50,100 nucleotides of DNA from Aneurinibacillus aneurinilyticus ATCC 12856 (GCF_000466385.1 NZ_KE952759.1:1-50100), one strand, 5' to 3'. Positions 43,006-50,100 are shown, counted from the stretch's first letter. The notes: generated by a model from the sequence alone, not told the origin. Numbers and translations are program-made.

Positions 43006-43548
43006 TCAGCGCTTTTTACGAATAATGAAAGTAACAATTACCGCAAGCAGAATGACAGCGATAATAATGCCGATGAACAGAGGGGTGTTTGATTGTCCAT
43101 CAGCCGCTGGGCTTGTTGCTTGTGAATCGGTTGGCTGCGTTGCAGACTGTTCGCCAGCTTTCGGTTGCCCCGGATTCTCCGCCTTTGGTTCTTCCTTCGG
43201 TGCATTTACCTGGAAGGAGAAATCACCTCGTAGGCTATGCCCATCTTCCCCGATATTCATCCAGTTTACCGTATAGGCTCCATTTGGAAGTGGTTTATCC
43301 AGTATCGCTTTTAATGTAGTGCCGCCAGCATCAACCTTGCTTACCGGAATATTGGTTCCCTGTTCATCTTTAATTTCTATTTTGCCTACTTTCTCGATGT
43401 TCGCACTGAATGTTATTGCGATTTCCTGCACAGGCTTTGTGATGATTTCTCCGCTTTTAGGCGAACTGTCTACCAGGCGGGAATGGGCAGACACTTGTGT
43501 GGTCATCATCATAAGTGCAGCTATTAGAAAGATGACTATTTTTTTCAT
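43006..43548 (-). CDS. CopC-domain protein with C-terminal membrane anchor
   Basis: A 180-residue exported protein. ATG 43548 starts a signal peptide (MKKIVIFLIAALMMMTTQVSA) cleaved before HSRLVDSSPKSG; the mature N-terminal histidine is the Cu(II) ligand known in CopC. The CopC beta-barrel spans about 22-115 (ITFSANIEKVGKI, NIGEDGHSLRGDFSFQV, with a second copper-site histidine in DGHS). A proline- and glutamine-rich linker and a final span (LFIGIIIAVILLAVIVTFII) follow. It probably binds copper on the outer membrane face; its usual partner CopD is not seen here. Confidence 0.87.
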   Translation of the reverse strand: MKKIVIFLIAALMMMTTQVSAHSRLVDSSPKSGEIITKPVQEIAITFSANIEKVGKIEIKDEQGTNIPVSKVDAGGTTLKAILDKPLPNGAYTVNWMNIGEDGHSLRGDFSFQVNAPKEEPKAENPGQPKAGEQSATQPTDSQATSPAADGQSNTPLFIGIIIAVILLAVIVTFIIRKKR

Positions 43549-43746
43549 AGTTATAGCTTCTTTCCTCCTATAATCTGATGTGTTCTGATGATTGTACATC
43601 CTCATTATACTAACAGGTTGTGTTGAAATTGTGAAAATGTTTTGGGCGAATGTTCACTACACACTTTCAGGCTTTTTTTCGTTCTGGCTTTTGTACACTT
43701 GCTACAGCGGCAATGACAAGCAGGATATCGAGAATTTGCGAGATAA

Positions 43747-43786
43747 ATAAAAAGCAATTCCTCTGATGATTCAGAAGAACTGCTTT
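43747..43786 (-). terminator. Terminator of phoU
   Basis: AAAGCAATTCCTCTGA (43751-43766) pairs with TCAGAAGAACTGCTTT (43771-43786) through a 16-bp stem containing two G-T pairs, with TTTTTATTT following on the minus strand. It lies 17 bp past the phoU stop. Confidence 0.8.
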
Positions 43787-43802
43787 GCTTTAATTTAATG
43801 AA

Positions 43803-44474
43803 TTAATGATTCAGTTCAACGATATTGCCCACTTTCATATATATGGTCCATTCTCCGATATTGGTAACATGATCCCCGATACGTTCCAAAGCATGCAGTA
43901 CTTTAATGTATTGAATGGCTTCTTTAAAATTATGCGGTTGTGCCTCAAGCGCTTCTTCGATTTTTTCTACATTTTGTCGGTGCAAGGAGTCGATTATATC
44001 ATCCCTTTCATTCAATGAACGTAGTTCACTGATGTCTTCGGATAGGAATGAATGAATGACAAGCTCCATCATGTTGTTTACTTCATTGGACATATGGATA
44101 ATATCAAAAAGAGGCAGTGTTTGCTTTGTTTTTTCTAAACGAATGACGGCTTTTGCAATATTTACAGCTAAGTCCCCGATACGTTCCAGATCTGTAACGA
44201 TTTTTAGGTAGGCACCCAGTGTGCGAAGGTCAGTTGCGACTGGCGCTTGCAGCGCGATAGCTGAAAAGTTGTGCTTAGAGATTTTTTCTGTAAGTATATT
44301 TACTTTGTCATCTTTTATGATGATGTTTTCTGCGGCAGTCGTATCTTTTTCTTCGAATGCCTTGACGGCCAGCAAAAAATTGTCGCGTACCATATGAGCC
44401 AATTCAGTAATTTCTGCCTTTAATTCTTCGATGATCGTATCCTGCACTTGTAAACCCAACCTTTCGTTTAACAT
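43803..44474 (-). CDS. phoU: Phosphate-signalling protein PhoU
   Basis: About 223 residues from ATG 44474. Two PhoU three-helix repeats are visible, each with the metal-cluster motif E/DxxxD: TDLRTLGAYLKIVTDLERIGDLAVNIAK in the first half and YIKVLHALERIGDHVTNIGEW in the second. PhoU links the PstSCAB transporter to phosphate-responsive kinases. The exact start is uncertain: a GTG at 44447 is also possible. The pst genes are not adjacent, so it is a single-gene copy. Confidence 0.9.
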   Translation of the reverse strand: MLNERLGLQVQDTIIEELKAEITELAHMVRDNFLLAVKAFEEKDTTAAENIIIKDDKVNILTEKISKHNFSAIALQAPVATDLRTLGAYLKIVTDLERIGDLAVNIAKAVIRLEKTKQTLPLFDIIHMSNEVNNMMELVIHSFLSEDISELRSLNERDDIIDSLHRQNVEKIEEALEAQPHNFKEAIQYIKVLHALERIGDHVTNIGEWTIYMKVGNIVELNH

Positions 44475-44549
44475 CTTTCGTATAAAACTATAAGAAAACA
44501 ATGAAGAAAAGCCTATAGTATTTACTGAAAGTTTACCGTATCTTTACAA

Positions 44550-44585
44550 AAGAAAAAGCTTATCCTGTAAAAGCAAGATAAGCTT
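44550..44585 (-). terminator. Terminator of the alpha/beta hydrolase gene
   Basis: AAGCTTATC (44556-44564) and GATAAGCTT (44577-44585) form a 9-bp stem; TTTCTTTTG follows on the minus strand. It lies between the hydrolase stop and phoU and probably ends the SAM-riboswitch transcript. Confidence 0.72.
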
Positions 44586-44705
44586 ATCATATCTGTTATT
44601 TTATGTTAGTGTCGTAAATAAGCTAGCCAAAACACGAGCATGAATGTTATGCAAAGTAATATAGGATACGGCAGCTCTGATAAAAGCCGCATGAAGCAGC
44701 CGGAG

Positions 44706-45530
44706 CTATATCACCCAATCGCTCCAATTCGCCGTACGATTTTCCAATTTTTTCAACCAGTTAGACGTATAATCAAATAGCTCCTCTGAAGCTGGAACAG
44801 ACGAAAACGTATGGTCCGCACCTTCCAGTGCAAATGCTTCACACTGACCGGTCGTCCGCTGGCGCAGCATTCCTTCATATAAATAGCAAGCATCTACCGG
44901 AATATCTTCGTCCCGTGTTCCATGCAAAATCAATACATCGCTTAGTAAGGAAGAACCCGGCGCAAGCGGCTGTGTCTCTGCAAGCGAGGAGAAGAACGTA
45001 TTAGATAAATGATAGCCGCTATACTCAGTGCGGCCTTCACGCATGGCTTGCTCATAAGCTGGACGGCTTACAATACGTGTAATATCCGTCAGAGGATGGG
45101 CGACTGGAGCCCATAAAATAAGCGATGAGACACGGCTGTCCTCTTCAGCGGTTAGACGGGCTACTGCACCACCTAAACTATGGCCGAGCAGGAAAACGCG
45201 GGAATTATCAATGCAGTCTATACTCAATGTATAATCAAGTGCACGCCTTGTCTGCTCAATGAAGCTATCCATGCCATATGTCCCATATTCTCCTTCGCTT
45301 TCTCCGCAGCCAGCATAGTCGAAACGAAGCACGAAATAGCCTTCTTCCGCCAACCTGCGTGCGGCTTTTACAAAAAGCCGATTTACTCCAATACGATTGC
45401 CAATAAAGCCGTGACAAAAAATTACAGCAGGCCAGCGTTTTTCTTCTTGCTTGCGGGCTGAGGCGCATGGATAATGCACCGTAGCAGCCAGATTGAGTTG
45501 TTGATAACGAATAGTCACGGATCGTTCCAT
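44706..45530 (-). CDS. Alpha/beta hydrolase under a SAM-I riboswitch
   Basis: A 274-residue serine hydrolase. The oxyanion region is FCHGFIGNRIG; the nucleophile serine lies in LLGHSLGGAVA, the acid in HGTRDEDIPV and the histidine in EGADHTFSS. FDYAGCGESEGEYG is typical of BAAT/dienelactone-hydrolase-like lipase or esterase families. AAAGGAGG lies seven bases upstream of the ATG. The transcript starts at a strong promoter, passes a complete S-box aptamer and a terminator, and ends at 44550. This places it in the methionine/SAM regulon and suggests a role with a sulfur-containing ester or thioester, which is inference. Confidence 0.88.
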   Translation of the reverse strand: MERSVTIRYQQLNLAATVHYPCASARKQEEKRWPAVIFCHGFIGNRIGVNRLFVKAARRLAEEGYFVLRFDYAGCGESEGEYGTYGMDSFIEQTRRALDYTLSIDCIDNSRVFLLGHSLGGAVARLTAEEDSRVSSLILWAPVAHPLTDITRIVSRPAYEQAMREGRTEYSGYHLSNTFFSSLAETQPLAPGSSLLSDVLILHGTRDEDIPVDACYLYEGMLRQRTTGQCEAFALEGADHTFSSVPASEELFDYTSNWLKKLENRTANWSDWVI

Positions 45531-45550
45531 GAGACATCCTCCTTTAAAAT

Positions 45551-45579
45551 AAAAAAGCTTTCTTCTGAAGAGAAGAAAG
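45551..45579 (-). terminator. SAM-controlled attenuator
   Basis: On the minus strand, CTTTCTTCT and AGAAGAAAG (plus 45558-45566 and 45571-45579) form a 9-bp stem with a CTTC loop, followed by CTTTTTTATTTTA. It lies between the SAM aptamer and the hydrolase start codon, as in S-box transcription attenuation. Confidence 0.85.
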
Positions 45580-45599
45580 GAGGCTCAGTACATATCCTT

Positions 45600-45706
45600 C
45601 CTTATCTTTCAGAACCATGTGTTCTGTAGGATGTAGCACCTTGCGGACATACCGCCGGTTGCCGGGCTTCATCGGGCCTATTCCCTCCGCCGCTCTTGAT
45701 AAGAAA
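45600..45706 (-). promoter_or_regulatory. SAM-I riboswitch (S box)
   Basis: Minus-strand reading shows every S-box core: CTTATCAAGAG with GGCGGAGGGAA, GGCCCGATGAAGCCCGGCAA, AAGGTGCTACATCC, and CAGAACACATGGTTCTG as P4, closed by AAAGATAAGGA pairing with the 5' TTCTTATC (P1). The attenuator at 45551-45579 follows. SAM binding should stop transcription of the hydrolase gene. Confidence 0.96.
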
Positions 45707-45736
45707 ATTGCATTCAGTATGATATTATTAATGTTT

Positions 45737-45765
45737 AGTATAGCGTGTAAGCATACAAGCGTCAA
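45737..45765 (-). promoter_or_regulatory. Sigma-A promoter upstream of the SAM riboswitch
   Basis: On the minus strand TTGACG (45760-45765) and TATACT (45737-45742) are 17 bp apart; the expected start near 45730 leads directly into the aptamer. Confidence 0.78.
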
Positions 45766-45864
45766 TTACAAATACATAAATCCTAATTTGTTTAGTCGGG
45801 TTTTGGTTCTTTGTTTATTTTGCGTTACAATAATTGCAGTATACATCACCAAGGAGGAATTGCT

Positions 45865-46998
45865 TTGAAAATCGTATCGATTGAACCTACGCCCAGTCCG
45901 AATTCTATGAAGCTAAATCTTGATGAGCAGCTTTCAACGGGCATTAGTCATAATTATACACGTAACTCATTAGAAAATGCTCCAGAACACGTCCGAAAAT
46001 TATTAGAGATTCCGGGTGTTACAGGCGTTTTCCAGGTGCTTGACTTTATCGCGCTGGAACGGCATCCAAAAGCGGATTGGCGAGATATTCTAACACAGGC
46101 ACGGGCCGTACTCGGTACAACTGAAGAATACACCGAAGAAGATATCGCCTCGCCAGCAAATGATGCGTACGGTGAAGTCCAGGTATTTGTCCAAATGTTC
46201 CGCGGACTACCGATGCAGGTTAAACTGGAGGCGGGCGGCGAACAAAAACGTGTCGGATTGCCGGAGCGCTTCATGAAGGCAGCATTAGAAGCACAAAAAT
46301 CCTCTGCAAACCTGGTTATGGAACGGAAATGGGAGGACAGAGGCGTACGCTATGGCACCATGGAGGAAATCGGAGAAGAAGTAGTGCAGGAAATTTCGGC
46401 CGCTTATGATGACGAGCGTCTGCAACAGCTTGTAGAACAGGCATTTTCACAGGAAAAAGGGGGACATTCGAAGGAGGCATCATTATCAGGTGAAGCAGTG
46501 GAAGGTATGTTAGATAATCCGGATTGGGAGAAACGGTTCGCAGCTTTGGAACGAATGAATCCGACGGAGCAGGATGTACCTGTGCTTCATAAAGCGTTGC
46601 ATGATACGAAAACATCCATTCGTCGGCTGGCGGTAGTTTATTTAGGAATGATTGAGAATAAGGATGTTCTCCCGTTACTGTTTGAAGCCTTGAAAGATAA
46701 ATCGCCAGTCGTTCGCCGTACAGCGGGAGACACATTGTCCGATTTAGGCGATCCGTCAGCTATCGTACCGATGACAGAGGCGCTTGAAGATCCAAATAAG
46801 CTAGTCCGCTGGCGAGCGGCGCGTTTCTTGTATGAAGTAGGAGATGAGACGGCACTTCCTGCACTTCGTGAAGCACAGGATGACCCGGAGTTCGAAGTGA
46901 GTCTTCAAGTAAAAATGGCGCTAGAACGTATCGAAGCCGGGGAACAGGCCAGTGGCACGGTCTGGCAACAGATGACGCGCAGCCGGAAAGAAAAGTAA
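45865..46998 (+). CDS. cvfC: Conserved virulence factor C (CvfC)-like protein: NifU_N domain plus HEAT repeats
   Basis: A 377-residue protein from TTG 45865, seven bases after AAGGAGGAA. The N-terminus (IEPTPSPNSMKLNLDEQL, then PGVTGVFQVLDFIALERHPKADW) is a NifU N-terminal/Scaffold domain. From about residue 215 onward, HEAT-like repeats are seen (PDWEKRFAALERM, SIRRLAVVYLGMIENKDVLPLLFEAL, PVVRRTAGDTLSDLGD, LVRWRAARFLYEVGDETALPAL). This two-part architecture is that of Staphylococcus CvfC and its Bacillus orthologues. The molecular role is not defined; iron-sulfur trafficking is a possibility. Confidence 0.9.
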   Translation: MKIVSIEPTPSPNSMKLNLDEQLSTGISHNYTRNSLENAPEHVRKLLEIPGVTGVFQVLDFIALERHPKADWRDILTQARAVLGTTEEYTEEDIASPANDAYGEVQVFVQMFRGLPMQVKLEAGGEQKRVGLPERFMKAALEAQKSSANLVMERKWEDRGVRYGTMEEIGEEVVQEISAAYDDERLQQLVEQAFSQEKGGHSKEASLSGEAVEGMLDNPDWEKRFAALERMNPTEQDVPVLHKALHDTKTSIRRLAVVYLGMIENKDVLPLLFEALKDKSPVVRRTAGDTLSDLGDPSAIVPMTEALEDPNKLVRWRAARFLYEVGDETALPALREAQDDPEFEVSLQVKMALERIEAGEQASGTVWQQMTRSRKEK

Positions 46999-47081
46999 GA
47001 GAAAATCTGCTTCTTTTTCTCTTGGAATACGTATAAGAAGGATAGAAAGGATTCAAAATATAAGGAGGAATAAGGTAATAA

Positions 47082-47570
47082 ATGGAAGTTTTCATTTGGA
47101 TTGTGATTAGTCTGCTTTTTATCGGCAGCTTTATTGGAGTAATCGTACCGGTAATCCCGGATGCATTACTTTTATGGATCGGATTTTTACTTTATCAATT
47201 TGCGCTCGCTACAACATCGCTTGGTTGGACTTTTTGGGTACCGATGACCCTTCTTACTTTGTTGCTTATCGGGGCTGATCTGCTCTCGAACATATATTTC
47301 GTAAAAAAGTATGGCGGAGATAAGTGGTCGATGCTCGCAGCAGTGGCGGGCATTATTCTTGGACCGCTTGTGCTTGGTGCATTCCTTGGACCGCTTGCGA
47401 TTATAGTTGGCCCGTTTCTTAGTGTTTTTCTGGTGGAGCTTGTGCGAAGCAACGGTGCGGAGAGGTCATTACGCATCGCCTTTGGTACTGTGCTTGCCTT
47501 TTTGAGCAGTGCGGCTGCAAAAATTGTTATCCAGTTAATTATGGTGATTTGGTTTTTCTTTGCCATATAA
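47082..47570 (+). CDS. DUF456 membrane protein
   Basis: A 162-residue membrane protein with four to five spans and glycine-rich helices. Family features: FIGVIVPVIPDALLLWIGFLLY (with the PxxPG/PxIPD motif) and AAVAGIILGPLVLGAFLGPLAIIVGPFLSVFLVEL. ATAAGGAGGAA precedes ATG 47082. It follows cvfC by 83 bp. DUF456 (YqgC) proteins are widespread in Bacilli; their function is unknown. Confidence 0.88.
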   Translation: MEVFIWIVISLLFIGSFIGVIVPVIPDALLLWIGFLLYQFALATTSLGWTFWVPMTLLTLLLIGADLLSNIYFVKKYGGDKWSMLAAVAGIILGPLVLGAFLGPLAIIVGPFLSVFLVELVRSNGAERSLRIAFGTVLAFLSSAAAKIVIQLIMVIWFFFAI

Positions 47571-47595
47571 ATTCCATTACACGTTTTATTATTTG

Positions 47596-47630
47596 AAGGT
47601 ATGTCACAAATAAAGTGATGTGCCTTTTTT
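47596..47630 (+). terminator. Terminator of the DUF456 gene
   Basis: AAGGTATGTCAC (47596-47607) pairs with GTGATGTGCCTT (47615-47626) through a stem with three non-canonical or G-T positions, followed by TTTT and ATTGG. Confidence 0.65.
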
Positions 47631-47673
47631 ATTGGATTTTTTACAAGGAAAACAGACCGATAAGCTAAAGACA

Positions 47674-47746
47674 TCGTCTACCGCCCTTCCTTTTTTCTTG
47701 CCTCTTACCACAAACATGTGTCCATTTATCAAATCAGATGTATATA
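47674..47746 (+). repeat. Repeat family A, right-half fragment
   Basis: TCGTCTACCGCCCTTCC, TTTTCTTGCCTCTTACCAC and ATTTATCAAATCAGATGTATATA match the right half of the element at 41757-41952. The left half is missing. It lies 170 bp upstream of the Sda-like gene. Confidence 0.8.
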
Positions 47747-47916
47747 GATATACATAAAGTAAGAGAAGGAATACGATTTTGAAGATATGGGACTTTATCA
47801 GTTCATTGGTTTTATTGTATGATTTTGATACAAATAGTTAAAAAAACTTACTATTTAGATTAAAATGAATGAATTATATTTATTTTATTATGGATTTTTA
47901 GAAAGGGAGAGGGTAA

Positions 47917-48057
47917 ATGAAAAGAAAAAGTGCTTTATCCTTACTAAGTAATGAAGAATTATTAAAAATATATACTGAAGCAATATCCCTTGACCTAGAT
48001 GGTGATTTTATAAAGCTGATTAAAGCTGAATTAATCAGAAGAGGCATTCGTTTTTAA
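47917..48057 (+). CDS. sda: Sda-family sporulation checkpoint protein
   Basis: A 46-residue protein (MKRKSALSLLSNEELLKIYT, then LDLDGDFIKLIKAELIRRG). LSNEELLKIYxxAxxLxLDxDFIxLIxxEixRR is the Sda pattern: a helical hairpin that binds the DHp domain of KinA and related kinases and blocks sporulation initiation when DNA replication is perturbed. ATG 47917 follows GGGAGAGGG. No DnaA boxes, which control sda in Bacillus subtilis, are evident upstream, and a family A repeat fragment lies there instead. Confidence 0.88.
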   Translation: MKRKSALSLLSNEELLKIYTEAISLDLDGDFIKLIKAELIRRGIRF

Positions 48058-48196
48058 GCTATTCTCGATCTTGGGCTTTTATGTCGTATATTAGCGATAA
48101 ATAATAAAATAAGGCAAAACATAGGACAAAAATGTCCAAGCTATCCTTGTCCTATCTGCATAACATAATGTAGCAAAGGACAAGGAGGTGAGGTAT

Positions 48197-48619
48197 ATGA
48201 AACGTATCCTCGACTATAAGGCAACAGAACCTAGACGTAGCTTTAATGTTGCACAGCCGACCATGATCCCGCTAGCTCCGGGTCGGGTTCGTCTGGCTAG
48301 TGTACGTATAATGATACCAAGAAATTCTTCAAGAAATACGGTGGAATTGGTGGCGACAGTGGGGGTCAGGGGAATAACAGGCATCTCACAAGTTCGCTTC
48401 CGCATCTTTCGCGATGGAAAAGAAATCTTTAACACACAACAGGGTATTGAATCCGCTGGTTCTGAGCAAAATTACACAGTAGCTTTTCAGGCCATCGATC
48501 AAAATGTTCCTTCTGGTTCCCACACTTATACGCTGACTGCGGAAAATCGAACAAGCGGTACCGCTGTTAGCGTGGTTGGACCTATTTCTTTCAGTGCTTT
48601 AGCGATCAAAAAATCGTAA
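48197..48619 (+). CDS. Beta-rich protein, possibly spore-surface associated
   Basis: A 140-residue protein from ATG 48197, preceded by AAGGAGGTGA. No signal peptide or membrane span. After a basic N-terminus (MKRILDYKATEPRRSFNVAQ) the sequence alternates polar and hydrophobic residues (VELVATVGVRGITGISQVRFRIF, VAFQAIDQNVPSGSHTYTLTAENR), suggesting a beta-sandwich. It is similar in style to exosporium or coat proteins of Bacillales, and it lies beside the Sda-like gene. I do not recognise the family with certainty. Confidence 0.6.
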   Translation: MKRILDYKATEPRRSFNVAQPTMIPLAPGRVRLASVRIMIPRNSSRNTVELVATVGVRGITGISQVRFRIFRDGKEIFNTQQGIESAGSEQNYTVAFQAIDQNVPSGSHTYTLTAENRTSGTAVSVVGPISFSALAIKKS

Positions 48620-48632
48620 GCATCCACTTCTG

Positions 48633-48661
48633 AGCACTTCCTTTGGGAAGTGCTTTTGTTC
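48633..48661 (+). terminator. Intrinsic terminator
   Basis: AGCACTTCC (48633-48641) and GGAAGTGCT (48646-48654) form a perfect 9-bp stem with a TTTG loop and TTTGTT following. It ends the 48197-48619 transcript. Confidence 0.88.
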
Positions 48662-48742
48662 GTTCTATGCGGAAGTACTTTCCAAAATGACGTTTAATAG
48701 CTCTATTATAGTACGATGTTGTAAGTCAACAAGCAGATTAAC

Positions 48743-48886
48743 GAAAGAAGGGGATAGATGCGCCCTGCGCTCCGGCAGAAGAAAGGCTAACGTGTCTTTT
48801 TCCGACCGCTCTCGTCCACCGCCCTTCCTTCTTTTCTTGCCTCTTACCACAAAAATGTGTCAATTTATCCAATCAGATGTATATAA
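48743..48886 (+). repeat. Repeat family A, copy lacking its left end
   Basis: GAAAGAAGGGGATAGATGCG, then CTGCGCTCCGGCAGAAG, CCGCCCTTCCTTC and AATCAGATGTATATA match the element at 41757-41952 from its position of about 60 to its end. The left inverted repeat is replaced by unrelated sequence. It abuts the CRISPR leader. Confidence 0.8.
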
Positions 48887-49104
48887 GTAGCTTTATTCAT
48901 ATAGGGAGGTTTCGATGAAATTTGCAGTAAACCTAATTTTAGGTATACTGGACATGAGCCCTTATATAACAAGGACTTCAGGCATTTTTTCTTCCGTGTT
49001 AAAAATAGAACTCCTGGTTTACTGCAAAAAGCTGATTTTTGATTTTTTTTTCAATCGGTGAAACCCTTGATACATGAAGGCTTTTGTCCATTTTGTGTTT
49101 AGGG
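48887..49104 (+). promoter_or_regulatory. CRISPR leader
   Basis: A 218-bp AT-rich segment directly before the first repeat. It has runs of A and T (TTTTTTTTC near 49043-49052) and ends TGTGTTTAGGG. It contains a 13-bp inverted repeat, TTTGCAGTAAACC (48921-48933) / GGTTTACTGCAAA (49016-49028), and a short ORF with a good ribosome binding site. Leader placement upstream of the GTTTTA end agrees with the orientation of C. difficile-type I-B repeats. Confidence 0.65.
48915..49061 (+). CDS. 48-residue hydrophobic ORF inside the CRISPR leader
   Basis: ATG 48915 follows AGGGAGGTTTCG. The product starts MKFAVNLILGILDMSP and ends KKLIFDFFFNR: hydrophobic with a basic tail region. The inverted repeat TTTGCAGTAAACC/GGTTTACTGCAAA begins four codons into the frame and closes within it, so its mRNA could fold back over its own start. 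Short hydrophobic toxins of type I toxin-antitoxin pairs next to C. difficile CRISPR arrays offer a precedent; no sequence homology is claimed. It may simply be a chance frame in the leader. Confidence 0.35.
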   Translation: MKFAVNLILGILDMSPYITRTSGIFSSVLKIELLVYCKKLIFDFFFNR

Positions 49105-50100
49105 GTTTTATCTGAACGTAGTGGGATATAAAGTTTTTTGAAACCCTTTAAAACGGCCATCTGATAGCAGTTTTATCTGAACGTAGTGGGATATAAAGAC
49201 ATGAGGGATGGATGGGGCACTACGTTGAATAAGGTTTTATCTGAACGTAGTGGGATATAAAGAAACGAACGCTCAACAATCTTGGCCCATCTGTCATTGG
49301 TTTTATCTGAACGTAGTGGGATATAAAGCATTTATATTTGCATTAGTAAAAAATGCGGATTGGGTTAGTTTTATCTGAACGTAGTGGGATATAAAGCGGT
49401 ATCATACGGTCATTTTTGTTAATAGATATTTTTTGGTTTTATCTGAACGTAGTGGGATATAAAGCAGCTTGTGCGAATTCCAACTCCGAGTTTGCATAGT
49501 GTTTTATCTGAACGTAGTGGGATATAAAGTAGCTCTGGCAGCAGCCCGAGTGGGCTTGCTGTTTAGTTTTATCTGAACGTAGTGGGATATAAAGAGTTCT
49601 CAGTAGCTTCATTTGCTTTAGATGGTGCATTTGTTTTATCTGAACGTAGTGGGATATAAAGGGAATTCGTTGTATGCGATACTCTTCCGCCCGCCTTGTT
49701 TTATCTGAACGTAGTGGGATATAAAGTTGAATCTTATAGGCATCATCAGAATCTGTATCTCTGGTTTTATCTGAACGTAGTGGGATATAAAGCTATATCG
49801 CGGAATTATGGTTGACTCTGATTTTAAAGTTTTATCTGAACGTAGTGGGATATAAAGTGAGAATTCAACTTCATTCCTTCCTTTTGACGGTCTTGTTTTA
49901 TCTGAACGTAGTGGGATATAAAGAAACATATGGATATCGACCGACTCACACGTATTTCTCTTGTTTTATATGAACGTAGTGGGATATAAAGCCGTTTGCA
50001 GAGCACTTGGTTAGAGCGAACCTTCCAGAGTTTTATCTGAACGTAGTGGGATATAAAGTGTTAATCTGGTCATTGACCAACGCTTTAATATCATGTTTTA
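49105..50100 (+). CRISPR. CRISPR array, type I-B-like repeats, running off the window
   Basis: Fifteen complete 29-bp repeats plus the first six bases of a sixteenth (50095). Repeats start GTTTTATCTGAACGTAG and end GGGATATAAAG; starts are 49105, 49170, 49234, 49300, 49368, 49436, 49501, 49566, 49633, 49698, 49764, 49829, 49895, 49963 and 50030. The fifteen spacers are 35-39 bp and all different. The repeat at 49963 has one change (TATATG for TATCTG). The pattern GTTTTAT...AAC...GG.AT.TAAA resembles C. difficile type I-B repeats, giving an expected 8-nt crRNA handle ATATAAAG. No cas genes lie in the window. Confidence 0.98.

Noticed and set aside
48687-48890. A 67-codon frame before the CRISPR leader
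   Set aside because: It is the translation of a family A repeat; similar peptides appear wherever the repeat occurs, which reflects DNA repetition rather than a protein family.
49439-50006. Several minus-strand frames with repeated YIPLRS motifs
   Set aside because: They are translations of the CRISPR repeats; the periodic motif is the repeat unit read in one frame.

Overview
The window reads as the chromosome of a spore-forming, low-to-mid GC Bacillota. Sporulation-linked genes (a checkpoint protein of the Sda family, and a GlcU/glucose dehydrogenase pair), strong AGGAGG ribosome binding sites, frequent TTG and GTG starts and typical Bacillales families (YpmS, YuzB, CvfC, DUF2935, YkoEDC) support this. 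A Paenibacillaceae member such as Aneurinibacillus or Brevibacillus is my best guess, but that is inference. Base composition is patchy: 0.5-6.8 kb looks GC-rich, while 7.3-12.4 kb and 34.2-35.9 kb are AT-rich, which suggests mosaic acquisition.

Layout. 0.5-6.8 kb: an eight-gene operon of two ABC exporters (two ATPases, four small permeases) and a two-component system, of the kind that protects against lantibiotics or other peptide antibiotics; no precursor peptide gene is present. 7.3-12.4 kb: a frameshifted GNAT gene, an AraC/GyrI-like regulator, an ECF sigma factor with a DUF4179 anti-sigma partner, and an unrecognised protein. 12.6-16.5 kb: the thiamine-precursor salvage operon tenA-ykoE-ykoD-ykoC on the minus strand, with promoter, TPP riboswitch and attenuator all visible. 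16.6-22.2 kb: small membrane proteins, a secreted M28 aminopeptidase, a Fis-type HTH protein, an MBL hydrolase and a DUF2935 protein. 22.3-26.8 kb: a YtrA-type GntR regulator with two ABC transporters. 26.8-34.1 kb: a small holin-like protein, an algal-type vanadium haloperoxidase, a TrpD-like enzyme, a CapA-family protein, methionine aminopeptidase, and TetR next to wrbA. 34.2-44.5 kb: glcU-gdh, MFS/ArsR, a PatB-type C-S lyase, ypmS, a FadR-type GntR regulator, yuzB, hutG, copC and phoU. 44.7-45.8 kb: an alpha/beta hydrolase behind a complete SAM-I riboswitch. 45.9-48.6 kb: cvfC, a DUF456 protein, the Sda-like gene and a possible spore-surface beta protein. 48.9-50.1 kb: a CRISPR leader and the first 15 repeats of an array that runs off the window; its repeats resemble those of Clostridioides difficile type I-B. 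No cas genes are present.

The structure least explained by genes is a set of dispersed short repeats. Family A is about 196 bp in its one apparently complete copy (41757-41952), with imperfect terminal inverted repeats beginning TATATA and a palindromic interior; fragments lie near 19.8, 22.0, 22.4, 40.1, 47.7 and 48.8 kb. Family B is 206 bp with 13-bp perfect terminal inverted repeats (37765-37970); end fragments lie at 12.45 and 22.4 kb. These elements sit in leaders and promoters (hutG, the ytr-like operon, the ArsR gene), truncate one small ORF, provide a start codon to another, and flank the CRISPR leader. The leader itself holds a 48-codon hydrophobic ORF bracketed by a 13-bp inverted repeat, which is worth testing as a CRISPR-linked toxin-type gene.
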